A stretch of DNA of 64,000 nucleotides from Limnephilus marmoratus. Lineage: Eukaryota; Arthropoda; Insecta; Trichoptera; Limnephilidae. Within the stretch, counting starts at the first letter, position 1; each line of letters begins with the position of its first letter. Both the position numbers and the translations under genes were made by a program. The stretch covers positions 39,837,460 through 39,901,459 of the forward strand of contig OU862913.1 of assembly GCA_917880885.1 (NCBI GenBank), read 5' to 3'. The notes beneath the pieces are model-generated. The model had not been told where the DNA came from and did not search any database. It worked only from the letters and a program-made list of their open reading frames with translations. Below, in pieces: positions 1-9,860 of this stretch.

Positions 1-202
1 TTTAAGGAGTGGGTAGGAATCTGGGTTTCAGTGTGTATTGGTCTTCCGCCTCCAGGACCTAGACAAACCTCACCCCATGAACCCGGGCACCTCTACTAAA
101 TCACAAAACGTAGCGAACCACTTGAGGTGATCTATGGCAGAGGTGTTGGTTATCCAATAAAAGTTCCCGGGCGGCGGTATTCATTCTCGCCTCCCAAATG
201 GA
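1..202 (-). repeat. Poly-A retroposon family R1, 5' part, inverted copy
   Basis: The reverse complement matches the first half of the same family at 25113-25470, from the family's start (the GGAGGCG... end lies near 202) through the CACCCCAAGTGG and GGTTCATGGGGTGAGG segments to the TACCCACTCCTTAAA segment at the window edge. It faces the next copy head to head, giving an inverted pair. There is no coding capacity. It could be a SINE or the 3' tail of a LINE; the sequence alone does not decide. Confidence 0.75.
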
Positions 203-216
203 GGTTTACGGAAGGT

Positions 217-458
217 TTCCCGGGTTCATGGGGTGAGGTTTGTCTAGGTCTTGGAGGCGGATGACCAGGACACACTGAACCCCAGATTATTACCCACCCC
301 TTAAACCCTTTTCCTTTCCAGAACTCTCCTCTCCTTCCTTTCCTTAAAAAAAACCTTCCACACAGCATCATAGGTGAGCATAAAGATGACATAGACCCTG
401 AGGGAAATTATGTTCCTCAGGGCCTCCTGTGTGGAGCTCATGTAAAAAAAAAACAAGG
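217..458 (+). repeat. Poly-A retroposon family R1, 3' part
   Basis: The segment runs from GGTTCATGGGGTGAGG to the CTCAGGGCCTCCTGTGTGGAGCTCATGT end region and closes with an A-tract (444-453), as in the copies at 2556-2853 and 25113-25470. The A-tail marks it as a retroposed copy on the + strand. With the preceding inverted copy it can form a hairpin over the shared GGTTCATGGGGTGAGG segment. Confidence 0.8.
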
Positions 459-460
459 TG

Positions 461-620
461 GCAATGGCTGAATTGGTAAAAGAGCACCTCCCTGTTAGAC
501 GAGAGGTTCTGGGTTCGAGACCCAGTTCCGACCATTATCTTTTTCTATTTTTATCTCTCTAGTACTTTTTCATATTTTCGTTTAGATTATTAGTGTTATC
601 TTCTTTCTCAAGTTAATACT
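461..620 (+). repeat. tRNA-derived SINE (family S1)
   Basis: The first ~75 bases resemble a tRNA: an A-box-like TGGCTGAATTGG, then a TpsiC stem-loop (CTGGGTTCGAGACCCAG) with a good 5-bp stem, ending TTCCGACCATT. Relatives with the same GACCATTATCTTTT continuation occur at about 30047, 32110 and 37635, so this is a dispersed SINE, not a working tRNA gene. The acceptor stem pairs imperfectly. Confidence 0.7.
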
Positions 621-1703
621 TTCTGCTAGTTTTGTTATTTTGAATATCTTTTTCTATATTTTATATTTTAGAATCGTCTTCTTATTCTCTGTCACATTAT
701 CTATCTTTCTTATATAAATTTTTTAAAAGTCGCCGAAATGTATTTATTTATTTTTATTTATTTGTTACAAAAGATCAAAGATATTGAAATATAAGTAGAT
801 GTGCTATCTACTGTTTTTACTATGTAGGTCTGCGCTTCCGGGTGTCGCCGATATTGTTTACCAATTAACAAATAAACTAAAAGAACAAATAATTAACGAA
901 TAAACCAAACGAACGTTAAACTAAATGAACGAATTCTTTCCTTATTCAAAATATATTGTTAACCAATATTAATGCACATTTTCAAAAAATCAACGAAATG
1001 AACAAATTCTTTTTGTATGAAAACTACGCTAATTAGCGCGTAGTCCGGCGACAGTTGCGCGGACACCATAGCATATCTCTTCTGTATTTGAATATCTTTG
1101 CATAAGATACATTTATACAGCAAATATAACATAATAATAATATTTCAAAATAACTGTAAATATTAAAATGTGTACAAGTGTTATTATAATAATAATAATA
1201 ATAATAATAATATAAGTTTATTCCAGAATGTGTGCAGAGGAAGTGCAATGCAATACATTCCATAATGTAAAATAACAAAAAAAGATAAATATAAAGTTAA
1301 GGTAAAAATTAAATAACAACACATAAATTAAATTAAATAAACGAAAAAGCATGAAAAATGAAACTGAGAAAAAAAAATTATGTATGTATGTATCAAACAC
1401 TAAAATGAACAATAATTATGTCTAGTTTGTCTATATTAGTTCCTAGCTAGGCAGATTGCCCGTTCTAAGGAACCAAATGCTGGTGAAAAATGCCAAAAAT
1501 GTATTCTGATTAAATACCTATAAGTATACTAAATTTTTACTGGTTGTGCCATTTAATAGTTAACCATGTAAAAGTTTAAGTTTTAAGTGACATTATTTAA
1601 TGTATGTACGCGCATAATTTCCGAACGACTTCACCTTATTGGATAACTAATTTTTTGTGTTCGTTATTGTCAGGACAAGGTTTGTATAATAAAAGAAGCG
1701 GTG
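621..1703. other. AT-rich intergenic stretch without gene
   Basis: No supported gene. It is strongly AT-rich with a (TAA)n microsatellite at about 1178-1212. The short open frames here read through simple sequence and have no recognisable domain. Confidence 0.7.
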
Positions 1704-1815
1704 TGATGAAATAAATGAAAAGGCAGTTAAAGACTCTACAACTATTTATTTTATAATTAGACAACGTAAAAGATCGTAAATGCAGTGCACAAAAACAAAA
1801 GCTAGAGGGCGTTCA
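1704..1815 (-). repeat. Copia 3' LTR
   Basis: Direct repeat of 6234-6365. The two share nearly all sequence, but this copy lacks about 20 bp present in the other, where a GACAGTGCACAAA segment is duplicated. The RNase H frame stops inside this LTR. Confidence 0.8.
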
Positions 1816-2488
1816 TACTTCCATCATCCTCTCCTGAACGCACACGCTTTAAAATTAAACCCATTGATGAGGTGAAGTTTTCGTGCTTCGGTCGGTGGAG
1901 TGCTTTCGTCAAAATATCTGCGACCATATCTCCAGTGCATCTATATTGAACTATGATTTGTTTGGCAGCAACTTTCTCGCGCACGAAGTGATAGCGGACG
2001 TCTATATGTTTACTGCGCGCGTGGTAAACAGCATTTCCTGAAAGACTAATCGCACTCTGATTATCACAGTAAAGGGTTATAGGTGTACCTTTAAGTTCAG
2101 GTTGAAACTCGTCTGCCAGTTGTTTCAACCAAAGAGCTTCCTGAATAGCCGACGATAGAGCCATATATTCAGCCTCAGTTGTAGAAAGGGCTATGGTCTG
2201 CTGTTTCTTGGAATTCCAGTTTATTGCGGCACCCTGAAATAAAAATATGTATCCTGTGCAGGATTTTCTATCTTCAATGTCATTTGCCCAATCTGAATCG
2301 CAATAGCCTGAAATTTTTTCATTGACATTCCGTTTATAAACCAGTTTCATATTCATTGTAGCTTTCAGGTATTTCATGACTCGTTTCAGAGCCATCCAAT
2401 GTTCATTAGTAGGTTGACTATTATATCTACTCAGAGAATTTATTACATAGGTAATGTCTGGACGAGTTCCCTGTGACAAGTACAACAA
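1802..2488 (-). pseudogene. Copia pol: RT C-terminus and RNase H
   Basis: The frame begins near YLSQGTRPDITYVINSLSRY, the conserved copia RT-thumb region. It continues through the RNase H domain: GYCDSDWAND carries the first acidic site, STTEAEYMALS the second, LYCDNQSAI the third, and HARSKHIDVRYHFVRE the C-terminal conserved block. It ends in the LTR (stop at 1802-1804). It is separated from the rest of RT by a SINE insertion and by stops at 2489-2555, so no intact polyprotein can be made. The RNase H motifs themselves look preserved. Confidence 0.85.
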
Positions 2489-2555
2489 GCAGCTAATTAT
2501 TTCTTGATATGGAATGTTATTTCAAATTTCTTGTTGACTTTCAGCCTTCTATATT

Positions 2556-2853
2556 TTAACATTAGCATCAGCCATAGGTCACCCCAAGTGGTTCGCTACG
2601 TTTGGTGATTTAGCATCGGTGCCCGGGTTCATGGGGTGAGGTTTGTCTAGGTCTTGGAGGCGGATGACCAGGACACACTGAACCCCCATCCTACCCACCC
2701 CTTAAACCCTTTTCCTTCCCAGAACTCTCCTCTCCTTCCTTTCCTTAAAAAACCCTCCACACAGAAACCTCAAAGATGACATTGGCCCTGATGGAAATTA
2801 TTTTCCTCAGGGCCTCCTGTGTGGATCTCATGTAAAAAAAAAAAAAAGCGGGA
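2556..2853 (+). repeat. Poly-A retroposon family R1 inserted in copia RT
   Basis: It starts at CATAGGTCACCCCAAGTGG (5'-truncated relative to 25113-25470) and ends with a 14-base A-tract. It lies exactly between the copia RT residues ...WTPA (2854-2870) and DANV... (about 2540-2555) on the opposite strand, so it landed after the copia element. The target duplication is at most a couple of bases. Confidence 0.85.
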
Positions 2854-2856
2854 GTC

Positions 2857-3665
2857 CACTTTGGCTTACAATCGTTCATTCCAAATCGTGTAAGCATCAT
2901 CTTTATGTAAATGGATTGATCAATAGAGATCTCATCAACATTTTCATCTTGTGAAATTCTAAAACCAATGCAATGTTTGGCTGTTCCTAAATCCTTCATG
3001 CAGAATTTTTCTTTTAACTTCAATTTTATGATACGTGAGGTTTCTTCATTATTAAATATATAAATTATATCATTTACATATACTGCTATAAAAAGCATAT
3101 CATTTTCATTCAAAATACGGTAGTAAACGCATGGATCTATATTTGAACGAGTCATTCCAATTTCTAACAGAGCAGTGTTTATTTTTTTATTCCACTGTCT
3201 GCTCGCTTGTTTAAGTCCGTATATTGACTTGTTCAGTCTACATACTTTATTTTCATCTTCATAGCCAGGTGGTAAGGACATGTAAATTTCTTCATCAATG
3301 TCACCCTGTAGAAATGCTGTAACTGCGCCTATTTGGTGTATTTTAAGTCGATATTTGACAGCAAGACCAATCAAGTATCTTATGGAAGTATAACGGACCA
3401 CTGGAGCGTACACCTCATTGTAATCAATACCCTTCACTTGTTTATATCCTTTGGTCACCAGTCTAGCTTTATAGCTTGTAATAGATCCATTGCCATCCAT
3501 CTTAGTTTTATATACCCATCTGCTGGGAATTACTGATTTTCCTTCTGGTAAGTCAACCCGTGTCCATGTATTATTTTTTATTAATGACTGATATTCTTCC
3601 GCCATAGCTCTCTTGCAATCATCAGCCTTTTCACTGTTAAAAGCTTCTTGTAGACTTTGATCACT
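2857..3665 (-). pseudogene. Copia reverse transcriptase, catalytic part
   Basis: Minus-strand frame with the copia RT blocks: NNTWTRVDLPEGKSVIPSRW, KARLVTKGYKQVKGIDYNE, then IYGLKQASRQWNKK. Two of the three catalytic aspartates are changed. The first block reads QIGAVTAFLQG where the family has an Asp at the Gly position, and the YVDD box reads YVND. The enzyme would be inactive even without the SINE insertion. The frame closes near the SINE A-tract. Confidence 0.85.
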
Positions 3666-4187
3666 GTTTAGTAAATTAATAGTTCACTCAGAACTTTGAC
3701 ACATTAAGGATGAGGAACCTGGATGAATATCATTTCCATCATTATTTTGACATCTCATTCTCCTCGGCAGCGATCTCAGAGTCATATTAGATTCCAGTGG
3801 AGAGTCAACTGTCCTGTCTGGTACGTATGTGTCATCATTAACGTCCTCATATTGTTCAGAATCATCTGAAATATAAATACTGTGATTCAGCCTGTGTTTC
3901 TCTTCTGTCATTAATTTCATCATCAATATTTCTTTCCACTGGTTCTTCGAGTTCATCATACAAAGGTAAGTAAACAGAATTCTTTTCTTTTACTTCATCA
4001 TACCTTTCCTTTGAATTTTCTTCTATCTCTATGTCCGTTTTACAAATTTCTTTTTCTTTTTTAGGTACATTGTCCACTTTATTTCTTTTAATAGAAGCTT
4101 CTAGGAATACAACATCTCTACTCAAGACTCCTTTTTTTGTTTCAGGATCTATAAATCGGTAACCTTTGGTAGCCAACAAAAATTAAC
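3666..4187 (-). pseudogene. Copia integrase C-terminus / linker, frameshifted
   Basis: Two overlapping short minus-strand frames cover this stretch. One holds GYRFIDPETKKGVLSRDVVFLE, the usual end of the copia integrase region (family form: GYRxxDPxTxKxxxSRDVxFxE). The other is an acidic, low-complexity linker. A frameshift around 3860-3960 and another near 4180 break the polyprotein. Confidence 0.75.
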
Positions 4188-4925
4188 TTACGTGACTTGA
4201 CAACCAAAGATTCTCGTGTGATTTAGATTTGGTTTCTTACCAGTCCATACTTCATAGGGCGTCACATCGGATAAGGTACAGGTGGGAGAACGGTTCACGA
4301 TATATGCTGCTGTAGCTACCGCTTCTGCCCAGAATGTGACCTGCAACTCAGTATTTAAAATCATGCATTTAGCTCGCTCTATTAAAGTTCTATTCATTCT
4401 TTCACTGAGGCCGTTTTGCTCTGGTGAATTAGATGTCTGGTGCAGTATTCCATGTTTTTTTAAGTAGGCTTCAAAAGTTTTATTTTTGTATTCAGTTCCA
4501 TTATCACTTCTCAAAGTTTTCATTTTTGTACTTAACTCATTTTCTACTCTATTCTTGAATTCCACAAATTTTTCAAATACTTCATTCTTATTCTTAATAA
4601 AATATACATGTACTCTCCGAGAAAAATCATCAATAAAGGTTACAAAATACCTTGCCCCTCCAATTGAAGTGTGCTTCATAGGTCCACACACGTCACTGTG
4701 AATAAGCTCTAGCAGGCTGGTTGCACGGGAGCCTTCAGTCGGGAACGGTTTTCTCGTTTGCTTGCCTTCAAGACAGGTAACACAAATGGAATTTTCTGTT
4801 CTTGGTGACAGCTTTACACCTTCTGTACAGTTAGGTATTTTATTAAGTCTAATGAAATTTAAGTGACCCATCCTCTGGTGCCATAGATAAGTATCATCAT
4901 CAGTCTTAGCCATCACGACTTGCAT
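4188..4925 (-). pseudogene. Copia integrase core
   Basis: 245-residue open frame. Near the N-terminus it has the HHCC-type zinc finger (WHQRMGHLN ... CVTCLEGKQ). The catalytic core follows: first Asp in IHSDVCGPM, second in LRSDNGTEY, catalytic Glu in NGLSERMNRTL, then AAYIVNRSP and TPYEVWTGKKPNL. All three acidic residues are present. The frame is no longer joined to gag or RT. Confidence 0.85.
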
Positions 4926-5440
4926 ATTTTGATTATCACAAGTATTTAACAGATACGTGTAATTAATTAATTCGGCCTTTGCAACTAACTTGTTACTCGG
5001 ATTGTAAATTTGACAGCCATGTTCGGTAAATATTACTCTGCATCCACCTTGAAATTATTTTCCTAACTGACAACAAATTTGTTTTTAATTCTGGTACATA
5101 TAAAACATTCCTCACCTGTATTGAATCGGTGCTGCCATTGTTTGCATTTATTTTGATACATACATTACCGCAGCATTCAACCTTTAATACTTTGTTATTA
5201 GCAATTCTGATGCTCGATACAGACGAGCAGTGATATCAGTGAGCCATTCACGGTGCATGGTCATATGCATAGATGCCCCTGAATCAATATGCCAAGAATG
5301 AGAGTCGTTTGTTGTAGATGCTGAAAAGGCTGCAACATACCCTGTATTTTTATCTGTTTTTTTATTATTATCACTTGTCTTCTTATGCCAACAATTTTTA
5401 CTGACATGTCCGTACTTGTTACAATTAAAACATCTTAGGC
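4926..5440 (-). pseudogene. Copia protease and gag zinc knuckle region, frameshifted
   Basis: No single frame is open. On the minus strand, CFNCNKYGHVSKNC (about 5395-5436) is a CX2CX4HX4C zinc knuckle. HIDSGASMHM (about 5268-5300) is the copia aspartic-protease active-site motif with DSG intact. These lie in different frames and are separated by stops. Confidence 0.75.
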
Positions 5441-6025
5441 CTTTCTTAATACTTTTGGGCTGATTATTTTTGTGTTTGTATAAAGTGCGGTAGTGTCTGA
5501 TGTCTTTACTTCCTGTAGTAATTTGTTTTTTACTAAATCAGCACTAATCTTTATACCGGAACTTTCTAAGCCCATTATCATGGGCTTATATATTTCTGGC
5601 AAACCTGCCAGCATTAATGTGCCCAACCACTCATCGTCCACATGGAATTTTATATTCCTCAACTTGTGCGCGGCTGTCATAATTTTGTTTACGTAGTCTT
5701 CGACTGAAATGCTACTTTCTAAATTGGTGTTAATGAGTTCTTTTAATAAACCCACTTTTCGAGTCAATCCACTGTCCTCGAATGCCTTTGCCAAATTTTC
5801 CCATACCTGTTTTGCATTTTCGGCTTCTTGAATGTGTACATATAAAATCGGGTCTACTAATAATATTAACTTTGACTTGGCTTTGATGTCTTGTTTAACT
5901 GAATTAGAATCTGTAGCCACTAGTTCTTTTAAAATACAACTATATAAATCTTCATGTTGTAGGTATGCTTTGACCGCAAAACTCCAATTTGCCCAATTAT
6001 CACGACCAGTCAACTTCTCAATCAA
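5435..6025 (-). pseudogene. Copia gag, N-terminal part
   Basis: 196-residue frame beginning near KLTGRDNWANWSFAVKAYL, the usual copia Gag start (family form: LxGxNYxxWKxxMxxxL), followed by VWENLAKAFEDSGLTRKVGLL and the central helical region. The frame leaves the zinc knuckle in another frame, so gag is truncated. Confidence 0.8.
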
Positions 6026-6233
6026 ATCAAATTATTTCCAGCCATATTTATATTTAAACATTCAACAGTAAGTAATAGATGTCTGAAAAGAAAAAATCAC
6101 TCGCGAGCGCGGTAACCAAAGTGTAACCAAGTTGTACTCGCAGTTTTCACTATTTTTTCTTTGTAATTACCACTCAAAACACAAAAATAACTGTAAACGG
6201 CAGGCTTGGGGCGGCCCATAACCTGATGAAATA

Positions 6234-6365
6234 AATGAAAAGGCAGTTAAAGACTCTACAACTATTTATTTTATAATTAGACAACGTAAAAGATCGTAAA
6301 TGACAGTGCACAAACAATGTAGGTAGTACTGACAGTGCACAAAAACAAAAGCTAGAAGGCGTTCA
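6234..6365 (-). repeat. Copia 5' LTR
   Basis: Matches 1704-1815 with a ~20-bp extra partial duplication. Its outer end lies only 6 bases from the next LTR element (6372). Confidence 0.8.
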
Positions 6366-6441
6366 TACTTCTGAGGGAGCGGTCCGTATCGGTAGAGACG
6401 GGAGAGAAATGAAAAGACGACAGTCGATGTATGAGTCAGTC

Positions 6442-6447
6442 TTTATT
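6442..6447 (-). promoter_or_regulatory. LTR polyadenylation signal AATAAA
   Basis: AATAAA on the minus strand, about 600 bases downstream of the putative LTR start site and 70 bases before the LTR end, as expected near the R-U5 boundary. The 5' LTR has the same signal at 7608-7613. Confidence 0.5.
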
Positions 6448-7071
6448 GTGGCTACGTAGCGGAGGTCGATGCGGAGCGGGAGCAGAGTGACAGTAGTGCT
6501 GCTGCGTGGTGAGTGAAGATGAAGGTCAGGACATTACGGCGGTGAAGATCACAGGTCTTCAGGAAGCCGGCGTGTTACCCTACACCATGGCGGTGTAGAC
6601 GAGACCTTGGTCCAGGCGGTCGATCGACGTCGTGTTGACGGGATATGGCGGCTGTGTGTCCAGTGGGTCGGAGCACACACGTGACGCAGGAAGGAACCTT
6701 GAGAGGAGGTGAGGATGCTGGATGATGGCGCGTTGCCTGTTGTTGCTTGTTGCTGCTCGTTGCAGGATGCTGGATGCTGGCGCGTTGCCGAGTGTGGTAG
6801 CGGGCGCGTTGCCCGGTGTGGTTGTGGTAGCTGCTCGTTGCAGGGTGCTGGTTGACATCTCATGTCGAGATGGTAGTCGGAGAGGTTCCTCGAAGGTGCT
6901 GGAATGTTCCTGTGTCACGCTGGATAAATTGATGTTCACGGTTGACAGCGCGAGGCCCGTGCCCCGCGCGGGCAGGTACTTAGTCGCGACACTGCTCGTT
7001 CTGTGTTGCTTGCCCGGCCGATGAATGAATACTGAGGTACTGACTGACTAGCTCCGAGCCGGCGAGCGCGG

Positions 7072-7079
7072 CTTATATA
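7072..7079 (-). promoter_or_regulatory. LTR TATA box with initiator
   Basis: On the minus strand GGGTATATAAG is followed about 30 bases later by AGTCAGTCAGT (about 7041-7050), an arthropod initiator-like TCAGT motif. The spacing is right for a core promoter and agrees with the orientation given by the primer-binding site. Confidence 0.55.
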
Positions 7080-7333
7080 CCCGTGGCAAGTAATTAATTC
7101 TCGCGGTAGGTAATGCGGCGAATTCACGTAAAGGTGAGAAATCGCTCGAACTTTCTGCGGGCACTTGAACGGTACAGCCAGACGTTCTAGGTCTTTCGCC
7201 TAGGTGGCGGTGTTTATTTACGATGCGCCAGTTACTACCACGCTAAGGTAGGTATGCCTTATCTTCCAGCTCATTCTGTGGAGGTCAGTGGCGCTGCGGT
7301 AAATTTTGCAGAGCGGGTTAAGTAGCCGCTACA

Positions 7334-7537
7334 GACCCCCTTCCCAGTGTACGGAGTACAGGGTTGAAAGATGATGCCAGGAGTCGCAGGAAAGCCGGGT
7401 TGATGCTGCTGGTCGGTGCGTTCATGCTGATGCGTCTCTACCGATTCCCTCGTTTTGCGGTGTTACCGGTGTGTCGTGGTAACACTCTTGTAAGGATGCT
7501 ATATGCTGCGTATCCATATCACGTCGGGGTCACCAGT
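7334..7537 (-). other. Internal region of the short LTR element (PPT and PBS)
   Basis: 204 bp between the LTRs. The polypurine tract on the minus strand is at 7334-7345. The primer-binding-like site on the minus strand is at 7518-7535, with a 2-base spacer to the LTR. The rest has no open frame or resemblance to gag or pol. Confidence 0.75.
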
Positions 7538-8499
7538 TGAGGGAGCGGTCCGTATCGGTAGAGACGGGAGAGAAATGAAAAGACGACAGTCGATGTATGA
7601 GTCAGTCTTTATTGTGGCTACGTAGCGGAGGTCGATGCGGAGCGGGAGCAGAGTGACAGTAGTGCTGCTGCGTGGTGAGTGAAGATGAAGGTCAGGACAT
7701 TACGGCGGTGAAGATCACAGGTCTTCAGGAAGCCGGCGTGTTACCCTACACCATGGCGGTGTAGACGAGACCTTGGTCCAGGCGGTCGATCGACGTCGTG
7801 TTGACGGGATATGGCGGCTGTGTGTCCAGTGGGTCGGAGCACACACGTGACGCAGGAAGGAACCTTGAGAGGAGGTGAGGATGCTGGATGATGGCGCGTT
7901 GCCTGTTGTTGCTTGTTGCTGCTCGTTGCAGGATGCTGGATGCTGGCGCGTTGCCGAGTGTGGTAGCGGGCGCGTTGCCCGGTGTGGTTGTGGTAGCTGC
8001 TCGTTGCAGGGTGCTGGTTGACATCTCATGTCGAGATGGTAGTCGGAGAGGTTCCTCGAAGGTGCTGGAATGTTCCTGTGTCACGCTGGATAAATTGATG
8101 TTCACGGTTGACAGCGCGAGGCCCGTGCCCCGCGCGGGCAGGTACTTAGTCGCGACACTGCTCGTTCTGTGTTGCTTGCCCGGCCGATGAATGAATACTG
8201 AGGTACTGACTGACTAGCTCCGAGCCGGCGAGCGCGGCTTATATACCCGTGGCAAGTAATTAATTCTCGCGGTAGGTAATGCGGCGAATTCACGTAAAGG
8301 TGAGAAATCGCTCGAACTTTCTGCGGGCACTTGAACGGTACAGCCAGACGTTCTAGGTCTTTCGCCTAGGTGGCGGTGTTTATTTACGATGCGCCAGTTA
8401 CTACCACGCTAAGGTAGGTATGCCTTATCTTCCAGCTCATTCTGTGGAGGTCAGTGGCGCTGCGGTAAATTTTGCAGAGCGGGTTAAGTAGCCGCTACA
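7538..8499 (-). repeat. 5' LTR of the short LTR element
   Basis: Second 962-bp copy. As the upstream LTR of a minus-strand element it would drive transcription; TATATAAG is at 8238-8245 and the initiator-like TCAGT repeat at about 8207-8216. Confidence 0.85.
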
Positions 8500-8806
8500 T
8501 TATTAAGCTCTGGTATAAAGAAATTTGTATAAAAAATTGCAATAGGTGGCACGCGAGTGTATGGAATGTGGGAGGGGGGAAGGGAACTCGGGGAGGGGAA
8601 TTCGGGAAGGGGGTTCACGAGGTGGCGGAAGCGGTAGAGGGGAGTGGGGAGAGGGAAGGCGGAGTGGGAACGCGTGAGGGGAACGGGATACGGGAGAAGA
8701 AGGGGATGCGGAAAGGGAACGGGACGAATGGGAAAGGACACGCAGGGAGAAACAATTTCTTTATTAAGTGGCATAGCAATGCATGCCGGGAACCAGCTAG
8801 TTACTA
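8500..8806 (-). repeat. Retroposon family R2 with pyrimidine-rich core
   Basis: The reverse complement matches 63239-63600: AACTAGCTGGTTCCCGGCATGC, then TAAAGAAATTGTTTCTCCCTGCG, a long C/T-rich core, then CGCGTGCCACCTATTGCA and ATACAAATTTC. Related copies lie at 17254, 18111 and 36134. The open frames in the core are simply purine/pyrimidine strand bias. Confidence 0.75.
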
Positions 8807-9394
8807 ATGTATTTTAATTTATGCTTTTGTTGTTAAATTTTTTCATTGTATTATATTTTCTTTATTGTTTTATTATTGATGTATTTACAATAACAGTGAC
8901 ACAAACAACTTGTATCATAGAATGTAAAAGCCCATTAGCGCGTGTATTTTTCAAAATACATAAAATACAAATGGGAAAGGACACGAAGGGAGAAACAATT
9001 TATTTATTAAGCGGCATTACAACGCATGCCATGAACTCGCTGGTTTCATCTAAATTTCACAAAACAATTTATATGTTAAGAGGAATATAAACGCTAGAAA
9101 TATTTCGAATCTCATGCCTGCAAAATTTTAAAATCGAGCGTCTTTTTGCACGAGGCTAGTAAGCGAAAAAGTGGTTTTTATTTATTTTGTGCATAATTTT
9201 ATAAGAACGAAAAAAAGTTAGAACATAGAAAACCTCAAAAATAGTCTAAGCCATAAAGGGGTTTTTTAAAAAATTGTTTCTTGTATTACTTCATAGTTAA
9301 GTCATGAAAAAAATTTTTTTTGGTGTTTTACGCTTATATTTTTTGTAACGTAAATAATAATTTTATTGTAATTCCAATACATAGAAAAATTAGT
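8807..9394. other. Repeat-derived AT-rich stretch
   Basis: No gene seen. 8990-9075 carries a fragment (GCATTACAACGCATGCCATG ... CATCTAAATTTCACAAAACAA) that recurs at 16008-16075 and resembles the head of family R2. Confidence 0.5.
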
Positions 9395-9860
9395 AAAAGC
9401 TTCGATTTATACACTCAAAACTCTATACATAACGCTAGTCAGAAGTATTCTTGAGTATAATTCCTCTCTCTGGTCGCCATTATACAATGTGCATTCACAC
9501 AAAATTGAAAGAGTACAACATAAATTTTTAAGGCATATAAATTACAAATTAAAAATTCCAATAGAAAATTTAAATTATGATTATTTAATGCAATTGCTTA
9601 AATTACCCGAATTGTCACAGCGAAGAAAAATCTGTGATGTTTTATTATTATTTAAAATTATCAACGGATATTTGGATAGCCCTGAACTTGTGAACATGAT
9701 AAATTATCAACTACCTAACAATTACAACACCAGACTCCATGCTCCATTTAACGTAGTTGCTTCTCGCACTAATTTTATGTTTAACTCTTGTATTCAGAGA
9801 TTGCATCGTGTGGGGAATGAAACTTGTTCTGTCGATATATTTTTTTTATAAAAACATCGC
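9395..9860 (+). pseudogene. LINE ORF2 C-terminal relic (Jockey/CR1-like)
   Basis: The + strand reads TLVRSILEYNSSLWSPLYN, then KIERVQHKFLRHINYKL, with KIINGYLDSPELVNMINYQ further on. This is the conserved region after the RT thumb in Jockey/CR1-type LINEs (family form: SILEYGSxIW...I..VQ..FLR). RT catalytic blocks are absent, so it is a 5'-truncated insertion. The frame ends at about 9851. The following 3' UTR-like sequence is partly duplicated (9890-9970 and 10045-10130). Confidence 0.8.

Larger units (their letters stand above)
1704..6365 (-). mobile_element. Decayed Ty1/copia-type LTR retrotransposon
   Basis: The minus-strand order gag, zinc knuckle, protease, integrase, reverse transcriptase, RNase H is diagnostic of copia-type elements. 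Short LTR-like direct repeats lie at each end (1704-1815 and 6234-6365), starting TG and ending CA on the minus strand. Immediately inside the 5' LTR on the minus strand is GGTTATGGGCC, compatible with copia-type priming. The coding region is in several frames and is cut by a SINE at 2556-2853. The flanks (CGGTG and TACTT) do not form a target duplication, so at least one edge is rearranged, most likely at the junction with the neighbouring LTR element. Confidence 0.85.
6372..7333 (-). repeat. 3' LTR of the short LTR element
   Basis: 962-bp repeat, identical on reading to 7538-8499 with a fixed offset of 1166. It contains open frames of 63-119 codons on both strands, repeated in the other LTR; these have no recognisable domain and I treat them as by-products of GC-rich LTR sequence. 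Confidence 0.85.
6372..8499 (-). mobile_element. Short non-autonomous LTR retrotransposon (TRIM/LARD-like)
   Basis: Two direct repeats of 962 bp (6372-7333 and 7538-8499) enclose only 204 bp. The repeats start TGAGGG and end CTACA on the + strand, so on the minus strand they read TGTAG...CCTCA. On the minus strand a primer-binding-like TGGTGACCCCGACGTGAT starts 2 bases inside the 5' LTR. A purine tract GGGAAGGGGGTC precedes the 3' LTR. There is no gag or pol. The two LTRs look identical on reading, suggesting very recent insertion or gene conversion. Flanking bases (ACTTC / TTATT) are not a target duplication. It must move, if at all, with proteins from another LTR element. Confidence 0.85.

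Noticed and set aside
461..535. Functional tRNA gene
   Set aside because: The T-arm is good, but the acceptor stem is imperfect and three relatives share the same non-tRNA 3' body, so it is a SINE.
6549..8293. Sets of 63-119-codon open frames on both strands, repeated 1166 bp apart
   Set aside because: They lie in the LTRs of the short LTR element, overlap on both strands, and have no domain; the repetition is explained by the LTRs.
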